In this document: piece after piece, positions 32,095 to 40,557 of the stretch | How positions within the stretch are numbered: position 1 is the first letter of the stretch | Layout: each line of letters opens with the position of its first letter | Assembly (NCBI RefSeq): GCF_003710085.1 | Contig: NZ_CP033324.1 | Span: 2,303,501-2,367,500 of the forward strand | Reading direction: 5' to 3' | Source: Nocardioides pantholopis | GTDB taxonomy: Bacteria; Actinomycetota; Actinomycetes; Propionibacteriales; Nocardioidaceae | Length of the DNA stretch: 64,000 bases | Made by a program: the position numbers and the translations under genes | Notes under the pieces: generated by a model | What the model was told of the DNA's origin: nothing | Databases searched by the model: none | Seen by the model: only the letters and a program-made list of their open reading frames with translations

Positions 32095-32142
32095 AGACGG
32101 GACGCCCGCGGGACGCCCGGGGGCTGCGGGCGGCCCGCAGGG

Positions 32143-32910
32143 TCAGGCGTCCTCGAGCTCGGCCATGACCTCGTCGGGGACGTCGAAGTTCGCGAAGATG
32201 TTCTGCACGTCGTCGAGGTCCTCGAGCACGTCGACGAGCCGGAACACCTTGGCCGCGGAGTCCGCGTCGAGCGCAACGGTGCTGTCGGGCACGAAGTTGG
32301 CGTCGGCGGAGTCGTAGTCGATGCCCGCCGCCTGCAGGGCGGTGCGGACCGCGACCAGGTCGGAGGACTCCGAGATCACCTCGAAGGCCTCCCCCAGGTC
32401 GTTGACCGCGTCGGCGCCGGCCTCGAGCGTGGCCTCCAGAACGTCGTCCTCGGTGACGGTGCGGCCCTCCTGCTCGGCCGGGACCACGACGACGCCCTTG
32501 CGGTGGAAGAGGAACGAGACCGAGCCCGGGTCGGCGAGCGAGCCGCCGTTGCGGGTCATCGCGGTGCGGACCTCCATCGCGGCGCGGTTCTTGTTGTCGG
32601 TCAGGCACTCGATGAGCATCGCGACGCCACCGGGGCCGTAGCCCTCGTACATGATCGTGGAGTACTCGGCGCCGCCGGTCTCCGCGCCCGAGCCGCGCTT
32701 GACCGCGCGGTCGATGTTGTCGTTGGGGACCGAGGACTTCTTCGCCTTCTGGATGGCGTCGTAGAGCGTCGGGTTGCCGCCGGGGTCACCGCCGCCCATC
32801 CGGGCCGCGACCTCGATGTTCTTGATCAGCTTGGCGAACATCTTGCCGCGCTTGGCGTCGATGACCGCCTTCTTGTGCTTGGTGGTCGCCCATTTGGAGT
32901 GCCCGGACAT
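32143..32910 (-). CDS. YebC/PmpR-family protein
   Basis: 255-residue member of the YebC family (DUF28), now linked to relief of ribosome stalling on proline-rich stretches as well as to transcription control. N-terminus [25 protein letters not shown] is the family hallmark, followed by [14 protein letters not shown] and [14 protein letters not shown]. It lies upstream of ruvCAB as in many bacteria. ATG at 32910. Confidence 0.95.
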   Translation of the reverse strand: MSGHSKWATTKHKKAVIDAKRGKMFAKLIKNIEVAARMGGGDPGGNPTLYDAIQKAKKSSVPNDNIDRAVKRGSGAETGGAEYSTIMYEGYGPGGVAMLIECLTDNKNRAAMEVRTAMTRNGGSLADPGSVSFLFHRKGVVVVPAEQEGRTVTEDDVLEATLEAGADAVNDLGEAFEVISESSDLVAVRTALQAAGIDYDSADANFVPDSTVALDADSAAKVFRLVDVLEDLDDVQNIFANFDVPDEVMAELEDA

Positions 32911-33039
32911 GAGTCCCTCTTCTGTCGCTGTGCCGATGCGGTGGTGCTGGCCGGTGGTGCTGGTCCCGTGGGTCGCGCGGTGCTGCCTGCGTCGGCGGCC
33001 GATCCTACTCGTGGTCGGCGACACGCCGGTGCGGGCCGG

Positions 33040-34182
33040 TCATGGGTCACGGTCCAGGGTCACGACCACGACCTCGGGCGGGGACCCGACCCGGACCGGC
33101 GTGCCGGAGGTGCCGATGCCGCGACCGGTGACCACCTGCACGCCGTCGACCACGTCGAGGCCGGCCACGGTCGGCTGCTCGGCGCGCACCAGCAGCTCGG
33201 TGGGCCACAGCTGACCGCCGTGGGTGTGGCCGGAGAGCTGGAGGTCGACGACGGCGGGGTCGTCGACGTCCTCGAGCTGGCGGGGCTGGTGCACCAGCAG
33301 CAGGCAGTACGCCTCGGGAGTGACCCCCGCCAGCGCCGCGTCCGGGTCCGGCTCCCCGTCCCCGGTGCCGGTGCGGTCGTGCACCCCGGCCAGCACCAAC
33401 GGGTCGCCGTCGCGCTCGAGGACCACCTGCTGGTTGCGCAGCACCTGGATGCCGAGCCGCTCGTAGTCGGCGAGGTACGCCGCGGCGTCGCCGGTCTCGA
33501 ACTCGTGGTTGCCGGTGACCGCGAACACCCCCAGCGGCGGGTCCAGGTCTGCCAGCGGCGCCAGCGTCTCGCGGGTGTACTTCTCCCGGCCGTCGACCAG
33601 GTCGCCGCCGAGCAGCACCAGGTCGGGATCCTGCTCGTCGACCAGGTCGACGACGCGCCGGGTCCACTCCTCGCCGTGGACGGGCCCGACGTGCAGGTCG
33701 GTGATCAGCGCGATCCGGGCGCCGTCCCAGCCGGGGGGCACCTCGGGGTCGACGACCTCGATGTCGGTGACCTGCGGACGGGTCGCCGCCGCCGCGCCGT
33801 ACGCCGTGAGCCCGAGGGCGGCGACGAGGACCACCGCCGTGCCGACCCGCAGCAGTCGTGCCTGCGCAGCGGGACGCCTGGCCAGGCGCAGCACCAGCCC
33901 GGCCAGGCCGAGGACGGCCAGGCCGAGCGTGAGGTACCAGGCCACCGCGAGCCAGGCCAGGCCCAGCCAGACCAGCGACCGGACCGGGGCCGGGTCCAGG
34001 TAGCGGTAGACGACGTTCGCGGCGCCGTAGCCGACCGCACCGACGACGACGAACGCCAGCGCGGCCCACCGGGCGCGACGCCCGTAGCCCGGCGCGACGG
34101 CCAGGCGGCGATAGAGCCAGGCCAGCCAGCCGAGCAGCACCCCGAGCGCGAGCCACGCCAGTACGACGCGCGCCGGCGTCAC
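33040..34182 (-). CDS. Membrane metallophosphoesterase
   Basis: 380-residue protein with about four N-terminal transmembrane helices (first 135 residues) and a C-terminal calcineurin-like phosphoesterase domain. Metal-binding motifs visible: TDLHVG, GGDLVDG, GNHEFETG, GVHDRTG and SGHTHGGQ. It resembles the YkuE/YaeI-type membrane-linked phosphoesterases. GTG start. It probably acts on lipid or nucleotide phosphates at the membrane, but no substrate can be named. Confidence 0.87.
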   Translation of the reverse strand: MTPARVVLAWLALGVLLGWLAWLYRRLAVAPGYGRRARWAALAFVVVGAVGYGAANVVYRYLDPAPVRSLVWLGLAWLAVAWYLTLGLAVLGLAGLVLRLARRPAAQARLLRVGTAVVLVAALGLTAYGAAAATRPQVTDIEVVDPEVPPGWDGARIALITDLHVGPVHGEEWTRRVVDLVDEQDPDLVLLGGDLVDGREKYTRETLAPLADLDPPLGVFAVTGNHEFETGDAAAYLADYERLGIQVLRNQQVVLERDGDPLVLAGVHDRTGTGDGEPDPDAALAGVTPEAYCLLLVHQPRQLEDVDDPAVVDLQLSGHTHGGQLWPTELLVRAEQPTVAGLDVVDGVQVVTGRGIGTSGTPVRVGSPPEVVVVTLDRDP

Positions 34183-34276
34183 CAGCCGAGCCCGGCCGGG
34201 TCGTGCGCGACCCGGTCGCTCCCGGGCGGGTTCGCTGCCATGGGCCGATCGTAGGGGGGACTCCCCCGGCGACCGC

Positions 34277-34903
34277 CTACGCGGCGGGGCCGGCCGCGGC
34301 CTCGGCGAGCGCCTGCTTGCGCACCACCCAGACCCGTTGGCCGACGGTGACCGTGCTGGCGAGCGCCAGCGCCCACAGCGCGATGTAGAGCAGCACCGGG
34401 AGGTCGAAGATCGCGCTGAGCCCGGTCATCACGAGGATCGCGACGAGCCGGTCGGCCCGCTCAGCGATGCCGACCTTGACCGAGAAGCCGAGCGTCTCGC
34501 CACGGGATCGGGCGTAGGAGGTCACCGCGCCCATCAGCAGGCAGACCAGCGTGAGCACCAGGTAGAGCCGCGAGGGCTCGTCCCAGGCGAAGTAGAGCGC
34601 GAGGCCGATGAAGATGGCGCCGTCGGCGATCCGGTCCAGCGTGGAGTCCCAGAACGCCCCGAACTTGCTGACCCGGCCGGTGGTGCGGGCCATGTAGCCG
34701 TCGATGAGATCGCTGAAGACGAAGGCGGTGATGACCAGGGTGCCGGTCAGCAGCTTGCCCTGGGGGTAGAAGACCAGCGCACCCGCGCACACCCCGAGGG
34801 TCCCGACCAGCGTGACGGCGTCCGGGCTCACCCCGAGCCGGATCAGCAGGTTGGCGACGGGTCGGAGGACGGCGGTCCAGAAGGCGCGGAAGCGTTCGAG
34901 CAT
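34277..34903 (-). CDS. pgsA: CDP-alcohol phosphatidyltransferase, probable phosphatidylinositol-phosphate synthase
   Basis: Integral membrane enzyme, 208 residues with six hydrophobic segments. The CDP-alcohol signature is complete: D65, D68, G69, A72, R73, G82, D86 and D90. In mycobacteria the gene next to the HIT protein and thrS makes phosphatidylinositol phosphate from CDP-diacylglycerol and inositol 1-phosphate; location and motif suggest the same here. The adjacent acyltransferase and mannosyltransferase genes of mycobacteria are missing, and an inositol monophosphatase gene is next door. Confidence 0.85.
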   Translation of the reverse strand: MLERFRAFWTAVLRPVANLLIRLGVSPDAVTLVGTLGVCAGALVFYPQGKLLTGTLVITAFVFSDLIDGYMARTTGRVSKFGAFWDSTLDRIADGAIFIGLALYFAWDEPSRLYLVLTLVCLLMGAVTSYARSRGETLGFSVKVGIAERADRLVAILVMTGLSAIFDLPVLLYIALWALALASTVTVGQRVWVVRKQALAEAAAGPAA

Positions 34904-34915
34904 GGCGGGAGCAGG

Positions 34916-35731
34916 CTACCGGTCCCGAGGCTCGCCGCGGAGGGCGGCGCACACCTCGGCCACCGCGGTCGGGGCGCCGGCGACGTACCAGTCGACGCCG
35001 CCGGCCTCCACGTGCCGGGTCACGCCGCCCACTCCGCGGATGATCGCCGCGCCGGGCAGCTCGTCCCACGGCGCGACCGAGTGCCCGAAGAGCACGCCGA
35101 CCCGGCCCGTCGCCACCGCCAGGGAGTCCATGCTCATCGAGCCCAGCACCCGCACCGTCGCCAGGCCGCCCACGGCGCGGCGCCAGGCGGCGCCGACCTC
35201 GGTGTCGTGGAGCGGCGGGTGCAGGTACGTCGCGGCGCAGGTCGAGGCCAGGGCGCGGTCGACCAGCGGCTCCAGCGGTACGCCGTCGCGCGTCGGGGTC
35301 AGCCCGGGCCCGCCGACGTACGTCGCGTCGGCGACCGGGTCGTGGACGGCGCCGAGCACCAGGTCCTCGCCGTCGCGCAGCGCGACCGCCGAGCACCACC
35401 AGGGCAGGCCGGAGACGAAGTTGTAGGTGCCGTCGACCGGGTCCACCAGCCAGGTCCGACCGCTGCTCCCGGCCACCGTGCCGTGCTCCTCGCCGAGGAT
35501 CGCGTCGTCGGGACGCTCCGCACGCAGCCGGTCGCGGACCAGGTCCTCGGCGGCGTGGTCGGCGGCGGTGACGACGTCCGAGACCGACGTCTTGTGGCGG
35601 GTCTCCAGGCCCTCGGCGCGCATCCGGTGCGCGAGCCGGGCCGCTTCGGCCGCCAGCCGCGCGGCCAGCCGCGCGTCCTCGTCGTGCTCGTCGTGCTCGT
35701 CGGGGCGGGGGGCGGCGTCGCTCGGCGTCAC
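34916..35731 (-). CDS. Inositol monophosphatase family protein
   Basis: 271-residue metal-dependent phosphatase. Motifs: ILGEEHG (metal-binding Glu), DPVDGTYNF (the family DPxDGT signature), and APWDELPGAAII (the WDxxxG motif). The N-terminus carries a DEHDEHDED acidic repeat. GTG start, 12 bases before the pgsA gene. The family acts on inositol phosphates, 3'-phosphoadenosine phosphates or histidinol phosphate; the location beside a PI-phosphate synthase makes inositol phosphate the first guess. Confidence 0.87.
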   Translation of the reverse strand: MTPSDAAPRPDEHDEHDEDARLAARLAAEAARLAHRMRAEGLETRHKTSVSDVVTAADHAAEDLVRDRLRAERPDDAILGEEHGTVAGSSGRTWLVDPVDGTYNFVSGLPWWCSAVALRDGEDLVLGAVHDPVADATYVGGPGLTPTRDGVPLEPLVDRALASTCAATYLHPPLHDTEVGAAWRRAVGGLATVRVLGSMSMDSLAVATGRVGVLFGHSVAPWDELPGAAIIRGVGGVTRHVEAGGVDWYVAGAPTAVAEVCAALRGEPRDR

Positions 35732-35840
35732 GCCCCGAGGCTAGGCGATACCCCGCGGGCCCGAGACGGGCGGGGACCGGCCGCGACTAGGCGTACTGTC
35801 GACGGACGGAGCCATTCAGGCTTCCTCTCAGAGGATCCAC
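35732..35840 (+). promoter_or_regulatory. Divergent promoter gap between the phosphatase and the small basic protein
   Basis: 109-base divergent gap. TAGGCGTACTGT at 35789-35800 contains a -10-like TACTGT for the plus strand, and AGAGGA lies 6 bases before the ATG at 35841. No -35 box is clear. Confidence 0.4.
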
Positions 35841-35978
35841 ATGAGCGACAAGTCGCCGCGTCAGGGAATGTCCAAGAAGTCCACGAAGTCGCTGAAGGAG
35901 AAGCGCGGCGACAAGCGGGACAAGGCAGCCGGCGCGATCGCCGCCGCGGCGGAGAAGCCGACCGGCAAGAAGCACTGA
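35841..35978 (+). CDS. Small, very basic protein of unknown function
   Basis: 45 residues, beginning MSDKSPRQGMSKKSTKSLKE; 14 Lys/Arg residues before a short Ala-rich stretch and a GKKH end. A proper AGAGGA ribosome binding site precedes the ATG. It is the only plus-strand gene in this minus-strand block, which argues for a real, separately transcribed gene. I recall similar short Lys-rich hypothetical proteins in other actinobacteria, but no function. Composition suggests nucleic acid or ribosome binding. Confidence 0.72.
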   Translation: MSDKSPRQGMSKKSTKSLKEKRGDKRDKAAGAIAAAAEKPTGKKH

Positions 35979-36031
35979 GCCGTCCCGGCTGGGGCTCGGG
36001 CCGGAGCCGGGCCGGGTCCGCGCCCCGCGCG

Positions 36032-36580
36032 TCAGCGCGGCCAGGCGTCGGCGAACAGCTGGCGGGTCTCGCCGAGCAGCTCGGGCAGGGTCTTGGTCCG
36101 GCCGATGATCGGCATGAAGTTCTGGTCGCCGGGCCAGCGCGGGACCACGTGCTGGTGCAGGTGCGCCGCGATGCCGGCGCCGGCGATGTGGCCCTGGTTC
36201 ATGCCGATGTTGAAGCCGCCCGCGCCAGAGGTGGCCCGGATGACCCGCATCGCGGTGCGGGTCAGGTCGGCGATCTCCGCGGCCTCCTCGTCGGTGGTCT
36301 CGGTGTAGTCGGCGAGGTGGCGGTAGGGGCAGACCATCAGGTGCCCCGGCGCGTAGGGGTAGAGGTTCAGCACCGCGTAGGCCAGCTCGCCGCGGTGCAC
36401 GACCAGACCGTCGGCGTCCGGGAGCTTCGGCACCCGGCAGAACGGGCACTCCCCGGACGAGGAGTCGGCGGGCTTGTTCTCGCCGCGGATGTAGGCCATC
36501 CGGTGCGGCGTCCAGAGCCGGTCCAGGGCGTCGGCCCGGCCGATCCCGTCCTGGTGCAGGGTCTCCTCGGGCTGGCTCAT
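36032..36580 (-). CDS. HIT-domain hydrolase, AP4A phosphorylase/hydrolase-like
   Basis: 182-residue member of the histidine triad superfamily. The catalytic triad reads HLHQHVVPRW, and CPFCRV near the N-terminus plus NLYPYAPGHLMVCPYRH is the nucleotide-binding part. The mycobacterial orthologue between thrS and pgsA1 is an AP4A-phosphorylase-like protein. ATG at 36580. Confidence 0.9.
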   Translation of the reverse strand: MSQPEETLHQDGIGRADALDRLWTPHRMAYIRGENKPADSSSGECPFCRVPKLPDADGLVVHRGELAYAVLNLYPYAPGHLMVCPYRHLADYTETTDEEAAEIADLTRTAMRVIRATSGAGGFNIGMNQGHIAGAGIAAHLHQHVVPRWPGDQNFMPIIGRTKTLPELLGETRQLFADAWPR

Positions 36581-36612
36581 GGCAGGAATCCTAGGACCCG
36601 GCCGCCGCGGCC

Positions 36613-37581
36613 TCAGAACTGGTGGAACCAGCCGGCCAGGTCCTCGACGTCCGGGCAGGTGACGTTCTGGTCGCGCCGCCGCTCGACCCACTGGGCGAGC
36701 ACCGCCTCGCCGCCCTGGATGCTCCACTCGTCGCCGCAGCGCTCCAGCGCCTCCTTTCGCGAGGTCTCGCCGGCCGCGCGCCACTCGGGAAGGCCGAGGC
36801 GCAGGTCGCCGACGACCGTGGACCACAGGTGCGGGGTCGAGTAGACGCCGATCCGTAGGCCCGCCTCGGACCAGCCACGGGCCGCGCCCCGGACCACGGC
36901 GGCGTTGGCCCGCAGGTCGCCGCTCCAGGCGTACGGCGCGGTGACCGGCTCCACGTCGATCCACAGGCTCGGCGAGGGCAGCCCCGCGGTCTCCATGACG
37001 CCGCGGCTGTAGCGGGCCTGCTGGTAGCCGGCGTTGCGCAGCGCCCCGAGCCGGGTGGACCCGTCGTAGGGCCCCTTCGCGCCGTACCGGCGCAGCTGCG
37101 CGGGCCGCGGATAGCTGACCACTGCGTACGCCGCGACGAGCAGGCCGCGTTCGCGCACCCACGCGACCTGGTCCGCGAGGCACGGGTTGGGGGTGAACCC
37201 GGGGCCGTTGGTGAGCCCGATGATCACGTACTCGGCGGCCGGGATCGGCATCGGCATGCCCTGGGTGGGCCGCAGCGGGATGCCCATCCCCACGGGGCAC
37301 TGCGGCCAGCTGATGTCGGCCCCGAGCACGGCCTCGGAGATCACCGGAGGCTTGGTGGCCTGCTCCTCGGCGAGCGAGGCGAGCTCCGAGAGCTCGGAGC
37401 TGGGGAGGTCCTCGGCGCTGGGGTCGGTGCCCGGGTCGGCCGGCGCGGCGCCCGACGGGGTGGCGCTGGCGCTGCTGGACGGTGTGGAGTCGGTGGGGTC
37501 CGCCGTGCCGGCGCCGTCGCCCCCGCAGCCCGCCGCGAGGCAGACCAGGGACAGCAGCAGCGCCGGCAGCAGCGGCCGCAC
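36613..37581 (-). CDS. Lipoprotein with a glycoside-hydrolase-like (DUF1906/GH25-like) domain
   Basis: 322 residues. The N-terminus (PALLLSLVCLAAGC) is a lipoprotein signal with lipobox LAAGC; a Ser/Pro/Thr-rich linker follows to about residue 80. The domain begins at GADISWPQC and has LWIDVEPVTAPYAW, which carries the Asp-x-Glu pair typical of GH25-type lysozymes. It could bind or cut cell wall polymers at the outer face of the membrane. GTG start, 5 bases after the thrS stop. Its presence between thrS and the HIT gene is not seen in the mycobacterial order as I recall it. Confidence 0.8.
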   Translation of the reverse strand: MRPLLPALLLSLVCLAAGCGGDGAGTADPTDSTPSSSASATPSGAAPADPGTDPSAEDLPSSELSELASLAEEQATKPPVISEAVLGADISWPQCPVGMGIPLRPTQGMPMPIPAAEYVIIGLTNGPGFTPNPCLADQVAWVRERGLLVAAYAVVSYPRPAQLRRYGAKGPYDGSTRLGALRNAGYQQARYSRGVMETAGLPSPSLWIDVEPVTAPYAWSGDLRANAAVVRGAARGWSEAGLRIGVYSTPHLWSTVVGDLRLGLPEWRAAGETSRKEALERCGDEWSIQGGEAVLAQWVERRRDQNVTCPDVEDLAGWFHQF

Positions 37582-37586
37582 CGGGG

Positions 37587-39623
37587 CTACACCTGCTCGC
37601 GCGACTCGACGGCGGCGACGACCCGGGCGATCGCCTCGGCCAGCGGCACGCCGTTGTCCTGGCGCCCGTCGCGGTAGCGGAACGAGACCGCGCCGGCCTC
37701 CACGTCGTCAGCGCCGGCGATCATCATGAACGGCACCTTCTGCAGCTGGGCGTTGCGGATCTTCTTCTGCATCCGGTCGTCGGAGTCGTCGACCTCGACC
37801 CGGATCCCCTGGGCCCGCATCTGCCGCGCGACGTCGTGCAGGTAGTCACTGAAGGTGTCGGCGACCGGGATCGCCTGCACCTGGACCGGCGCGAGCCAGG
37901 GCGGGAACGCGCCGGCGTAGTGCTCGACCAGCACGCCCATGAACCGCTCGATCGAGCCGAACTTCGCCGAGTGGATCATCACCGGCTGGTGCTTGGCCCC
38001 GTCGGCGCCGTTGTACTCGAGGTTGAACCGGTCCGGGGAGGGCTGGTTGAAGTCGTACTGGACGGTGCCCATCTGCCAGGTCCGGCCGATCGCGTCGCGG
38101 GCCTGCACCGAGATCTTCGGGCCGTAGTACGCCGCGCCGCCCGGGTCCGGGACCAGCTCGAGGCCGGTGGCCCGCGCGACGTCCTCGAGCACCTGGGTGG
38201 CGGCCGCCCAGTCCTCGTCGGAGCCGATGAACTTGTCCTTCGCGGCGTCCCGGGTCGACAGCTCGAGGTAGAAGTCGTCGATGCCGAAGTCGCGCAGCAG
38301 GCTGAGCATGAAGTTGAGCAGGTGCTCGACCTCCGCCGGGGCCTGCTCGGGGGTGCAGTAGGAGTGCGAGTCGTCCTGGGCGAAGCCGCGGACTCGCGTC
38401 AGGCCGTGGATCACGCCGGACTTCTCGTGCCGGTAGACGTGGCCGAACTCGAAGAGCCGCAGCGGCAGCTCGCGGTAGGAGCGCTGCCGGGAACGGTAGA
38501 TCAGGTTGTGCATCGGGCAGTTCATCGCCTTGAGGCGGTAGTCCATGCCGTCCACGTCGAGCGCCGGGAACATGCCCTCGCCGTAGTAGGGCAGGTGGCC
38601 GGAGGTGTAGAAGAGCCCCTCCTTGGCGAGGTGCGGCGTGCCGACGTACTCGAAGCCCTCGGCGATGTGCCGCTCGCGGACGTAGTCCTCCATCGCCCGC
38701 TTGATCACCCCGCCCTTGGGGTGGAAGACGGGCAGGCCGGAGCCGATCTCGTCGGGGAAGCTGAACAGGTCCAGCTCGCGGCCGAGCTTGCGGTGGTCGC
38801 GCCGCTCGGCCTCCTCGATCCGGTGCAGGTGCTCCTCGAGGGCCTCCTTGGACTCCCAGGCGGTGCCGTAGATGCGCTGGAGCTGCTTGTTCTTCTCGTC
38901 GCCGCGCCAGTACGCCGCGGCGCTGCGCATCAGCTTGAAGGCGGGGATCCGCTTGGTCGTCGGCAGGTGCGGGCCGCGGCACAGGTCGCTCCAGGCGACC
39001 TCGCCGTTGCGGCGGATGTTGTCGTAGATCGTCAGCTCGCCGGCGCCGACCTCGACGCTGGCACCCTCGCCGATCGACTCGGGGTCCTCGACCCTGCCGG
39101 AGCCCTTGAGGCCGATCAGCTCGACCTTGTAGGGCTCGTCCTGCAGCTCGGTGAGCGCCTCGGCGTCGGTGGTGACCCGGCGGGAGAACTTCTGGCCCTC
39201 CTTGATGATCTTGCGCATCCGCGACTCGATCTTGACCAGGTCCTCGGGCACGAACGGGGTCTCGACGTCGAAGTCGTAGTAGAAGCCGTCCTGGACCGGC
39301 GGGCCGATGCCGAGCCGGGCCTGCGGGAACAGGTCCTGGACGGCCTGGGCGAGCACGTGGGCGGTGGAGTGGCGCAGGATGTCGCGCCCGTCCTTGCTGG
39401 CGATGTCGACGCCCTCGACCTCGTCGCCGTCCTGCAGGACGTAGGAGAGGTCCTTGAGCGAGGCTTCGCCGGTCGAGCCCGTCGAGCCGGTCGAGCCCGT
39501 CGAGACCCGCGCCGCGATGACGTCGGGGTTCTCGGCGAACAGCTCCCACGCCTTGGTGCCGGTCGTGGTCGTCCGGTCCTCGCGCGCGTCGGCGTGGACG
39601 ATGACGACCTTGATGTCGGACAC
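37587..39623 (-). CDS. thrS: Threonyl-tRNA synthetase
   Basis: Class II synthetase, 678 residues. N-terminal TGS domain, editing domain ([11 protein letters not shown] and the RGPH block), catalytic core with [31 protein letters not shown], and the C-terminal anticodon-binding domain. Cys of MNCP and two His are zinc ligands. The TGS domain contains an [12 protein letters not shown] stretch at residues 41-52 from a 9-bp repeat. The GTG at 39623 is favoured, with GAGG 8 bases upstream; a frame-open extension exists but lies across the promoter. Confidence 0.95.
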   Translation of the reverse strand: MSDIKVVIVHADAREDRTTTTGTKAWELFAENPDVIAARVSTGSTGSTGSTGEASLKDLSYVLQDGDEVEGVDIASKDGRDILRHSTAHVLAQAVQDLFPQARLGIGPPVQDGFYYDFDVETPFVPEDLVKIESRMRKIIKEGQKFSRRVTTDAEALTELQDEPYKVELIGLKGSGRVEDPESIGEGASVEVGAGELTIYDNIRRNGEVAWSDLCRGPHLPTTKRIPAFKLMRSAAAYWRGDEKNKQLQRIYGTAWESKEALEEHLHRIEEAERRDHRKLGRELDLFSFPDEIGSGLPVFHPKGGVIKRAMEDYVRERHIAEGFEYVGTPHLAKEGLFYTSGHLPYYGEGMFPALDVDGMDYRLKAMNCPMHNLIYRSRQRSYRELPLRLFEFGHVYRHEKSGVIHGLTRVRGFAQDDSHSYCTPEQAPAEVEHLLNFMLSLLRDFGIDDFYLELSTRDAAKDKFIGSDEDWAAATQVLEDVARATGLELVPDPGGAAYYGPKISVQARDAIGRTWQMGTVQYDFNQPSPDRFNLEYNGADGAKHQPVMIHSAKFGSIERFMGVLVEHYAGAFPPWLAPVQVQAIPVADTFSDYLHDVARQMRAQGIRVEVDDSDDRMQKKIRNAQLQKVPFMMIAGADDVEAGAVSFRYRDGRQDNGVPLAEAIARVVAAVESREQV
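39471..39506 (-). repeat. Four-unit 9-bp minisatellite inside thrS
   Basis: Units of the form (G/C)GTCGAGCC repeat four times (the last ends GAC), alternating so that the true period is 18 bp. Read in the thrS frame they encode repeated Ser-Thr-Gly. The insert replaces the short loop that normally follows the second strand of the TGS domain. Confidence 0.85.
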
Positions 39624-39639
39624 AGGTGCTCCCTCGGTG

Positions 39640-39682
39640 GGACGGACGAACGGATCAGACAATCGTATCGGTGCGTCCGTCC
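39640..39682 (-). promoter_or_regulatory. thrS promoter flanked by a 9-bp inverted repeat
   Basis: On the minus strand TACGAT (39667 to 39662) is a good -10 hexamer, giving a leader of about 30 bases to the GTG at 39623. The 9-mers at 39640-39648 (GGACGGACG) and 39674-39682 (CGTCCGTCC) are perfect reverse complements that frame this -10 box. The arrangement suits an operator or a leader hairpin. The -35 box is weak. Confidence 0.5.
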
Positions 39683-39699
39683 GCGTCACGTGGCGGTTT

Positions 39700-39965
39700 G
39701 CCCGTGCGGGTCAGCGCGGCGGCATCGCGGAACTGCTGCAGCACGGCGGGCGGCAGGTCGGTGTCATCGCCGGTGTAGCCCGCCAGCCGGACTCCGCTGG
39801 GGATGCCACCGGTCGGTAGAAGTCCGACCGCGTCCACTGGTTCGAGAGAATCCCGGACGCCGAGCACGGCATCCATCCCTCCCGGGACGATCGAGTGGAC
39901 GTCCTCGCGAGGTGCCCGTCGTCGATCAGCACGTTGGCGGCTCCGAGCTGGCGCAGCCGATCGGC
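39700..39965 (-). pseudogene. Remnant of a zinc-type alcohol dehydrogenase/quinone oxidoreductase
   Basis: Reading the minus strand through three frames recovers, in order, GAANVLIDDGHL, then VHSIVPGGMDAVLG, then SNQWTRSDFY, then SGVRLAGYTGDDTDLPPAVL and QQFRDAA. This matches the C-terminal coenzyme-binding half of NADPH:quinone oxidoreductase-type zinc alcohol dehydrogenases. At least two frame changes and a missing N-terminal half make it non-functional. The truncated end lies about 8 bases from the 51-bp palindromic repeat. Confidence 0.68.
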
Positions 39966-39972
39966 CGGGCTG

Positions 39973-40023
39973 GCGGTGAGCCTGCCACCGTTTCGGCCGG
40001 GGTTTCAGTGGCCAGCTCACCGC
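39973..40023 (-). repeat. 51-bp palindromic interspersed repeat, copy C (inverted)
   Basis: Reverse complement begins GCGGTGAGCTGGCCACTG and ends AACGGTGGCAGGCTCACCGC (shown as its arms), matching copies A and B at 23148-23270 in length and arms. The flanking 17-mer CGTCGGCTCCCGGGTCA follows at 40024-40040. Position next to a truncated pseudogene suggests a link with rearrangement. Confidence 0.85.
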
Positions 40024-40065
40024 TGACCCGGGAGCCGACGCACCCAATCTCAGTTCTCGGCCAAC

Positions 40066-40087
40066 GGTACTGTCCCTTTGGTACAGT
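40066..40087 (+). promoter_or_regulatory. Leaderless-type promoter with operator-like repeats
   Basis: TACAGT at 40082-40087 is followed by exactly 6 bases and then ATG, the geometry of a leaderless transcript. ACTGT at 40069-40073 and ACAGT at 40083-40087 form an inverted repeat with 9 bases between, and GGTAC(T/A)GT also occurs as a direct repeat. A repressor bound here would cover the -10 box; the PadR regulator encoded two genes along is the obvious candidate. Confidence 0.6.
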
Positions 40088-40093
40088 GCCGCC

Positions 40094-40555
40094 ATGTCGA
40101 CTCTGTCCGAGGTCCCCCCGGCCTCCACCGCCGTCAACGCGCGGTCCCTGCTACTGCCCTACGCCCTCACCCTGATCGCGGCCATGGCGGTCGTCCAGGC
40201 TGTCATCGCCCTGACGGGCGGCGAGGTCACGGTCCTCGCCGGCGCCCTGACCGCGCTCGTCGGTCTTGGCATCGCGATCTGGCTCTGGCGCAGCTACCGC
40301 TCCCTGACGCACGTGCGGTTCGGCGTGGCGGTCGCGCACGCCATCGCCTTCGCCACCGTGACGACCTCGTTCAACGCCCACGCCGTCCTCCGCGCGATGG
40401 CACTGGGCTCGGGTGAAGGCGGCCTCGAGGCGGCGGCCCAGGAGCTCCTGGCCACCTCCTGGTTCGGTGCGACCCTGGTGATGAGTGCGACCTGGGGCCT
40501 CGGGCTGCTCGTCCACCTCACCGGCTCGGTCCTGGGCCGGGGCTGGGAGCACTGA
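40094..40555 (+). CDS. Small integral membrane protein
   Basis: 153 residues with four likely transmembrane helices (about residues 19-40, 45-66, 75-97 and 120-146). No catalytic motif and no family I recognise. It forms an operon with a PadR-like regulator (2-base gap) and its promoter lies directly at the ATG. By analogy with other PadR-linked membrane proteins it may respond to membrane stress or a toxic compound, but this is inference. Confidence 0.78.
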   Translation: MSTLSEVPPASTAVNARSLLLPYALTLIAAMAVVQAVIALTGGEVTVLAGALTALVGLGIAIWLWRSYRSLTHVRFGVAVAHAIAFATVTTSFNAHAVLRAMALGSGEGGLEAAAQELLATSWFGATLVMSATWGLGLLVHLTGSVLGRGWEH

Positions 40556-40557
40556 GC

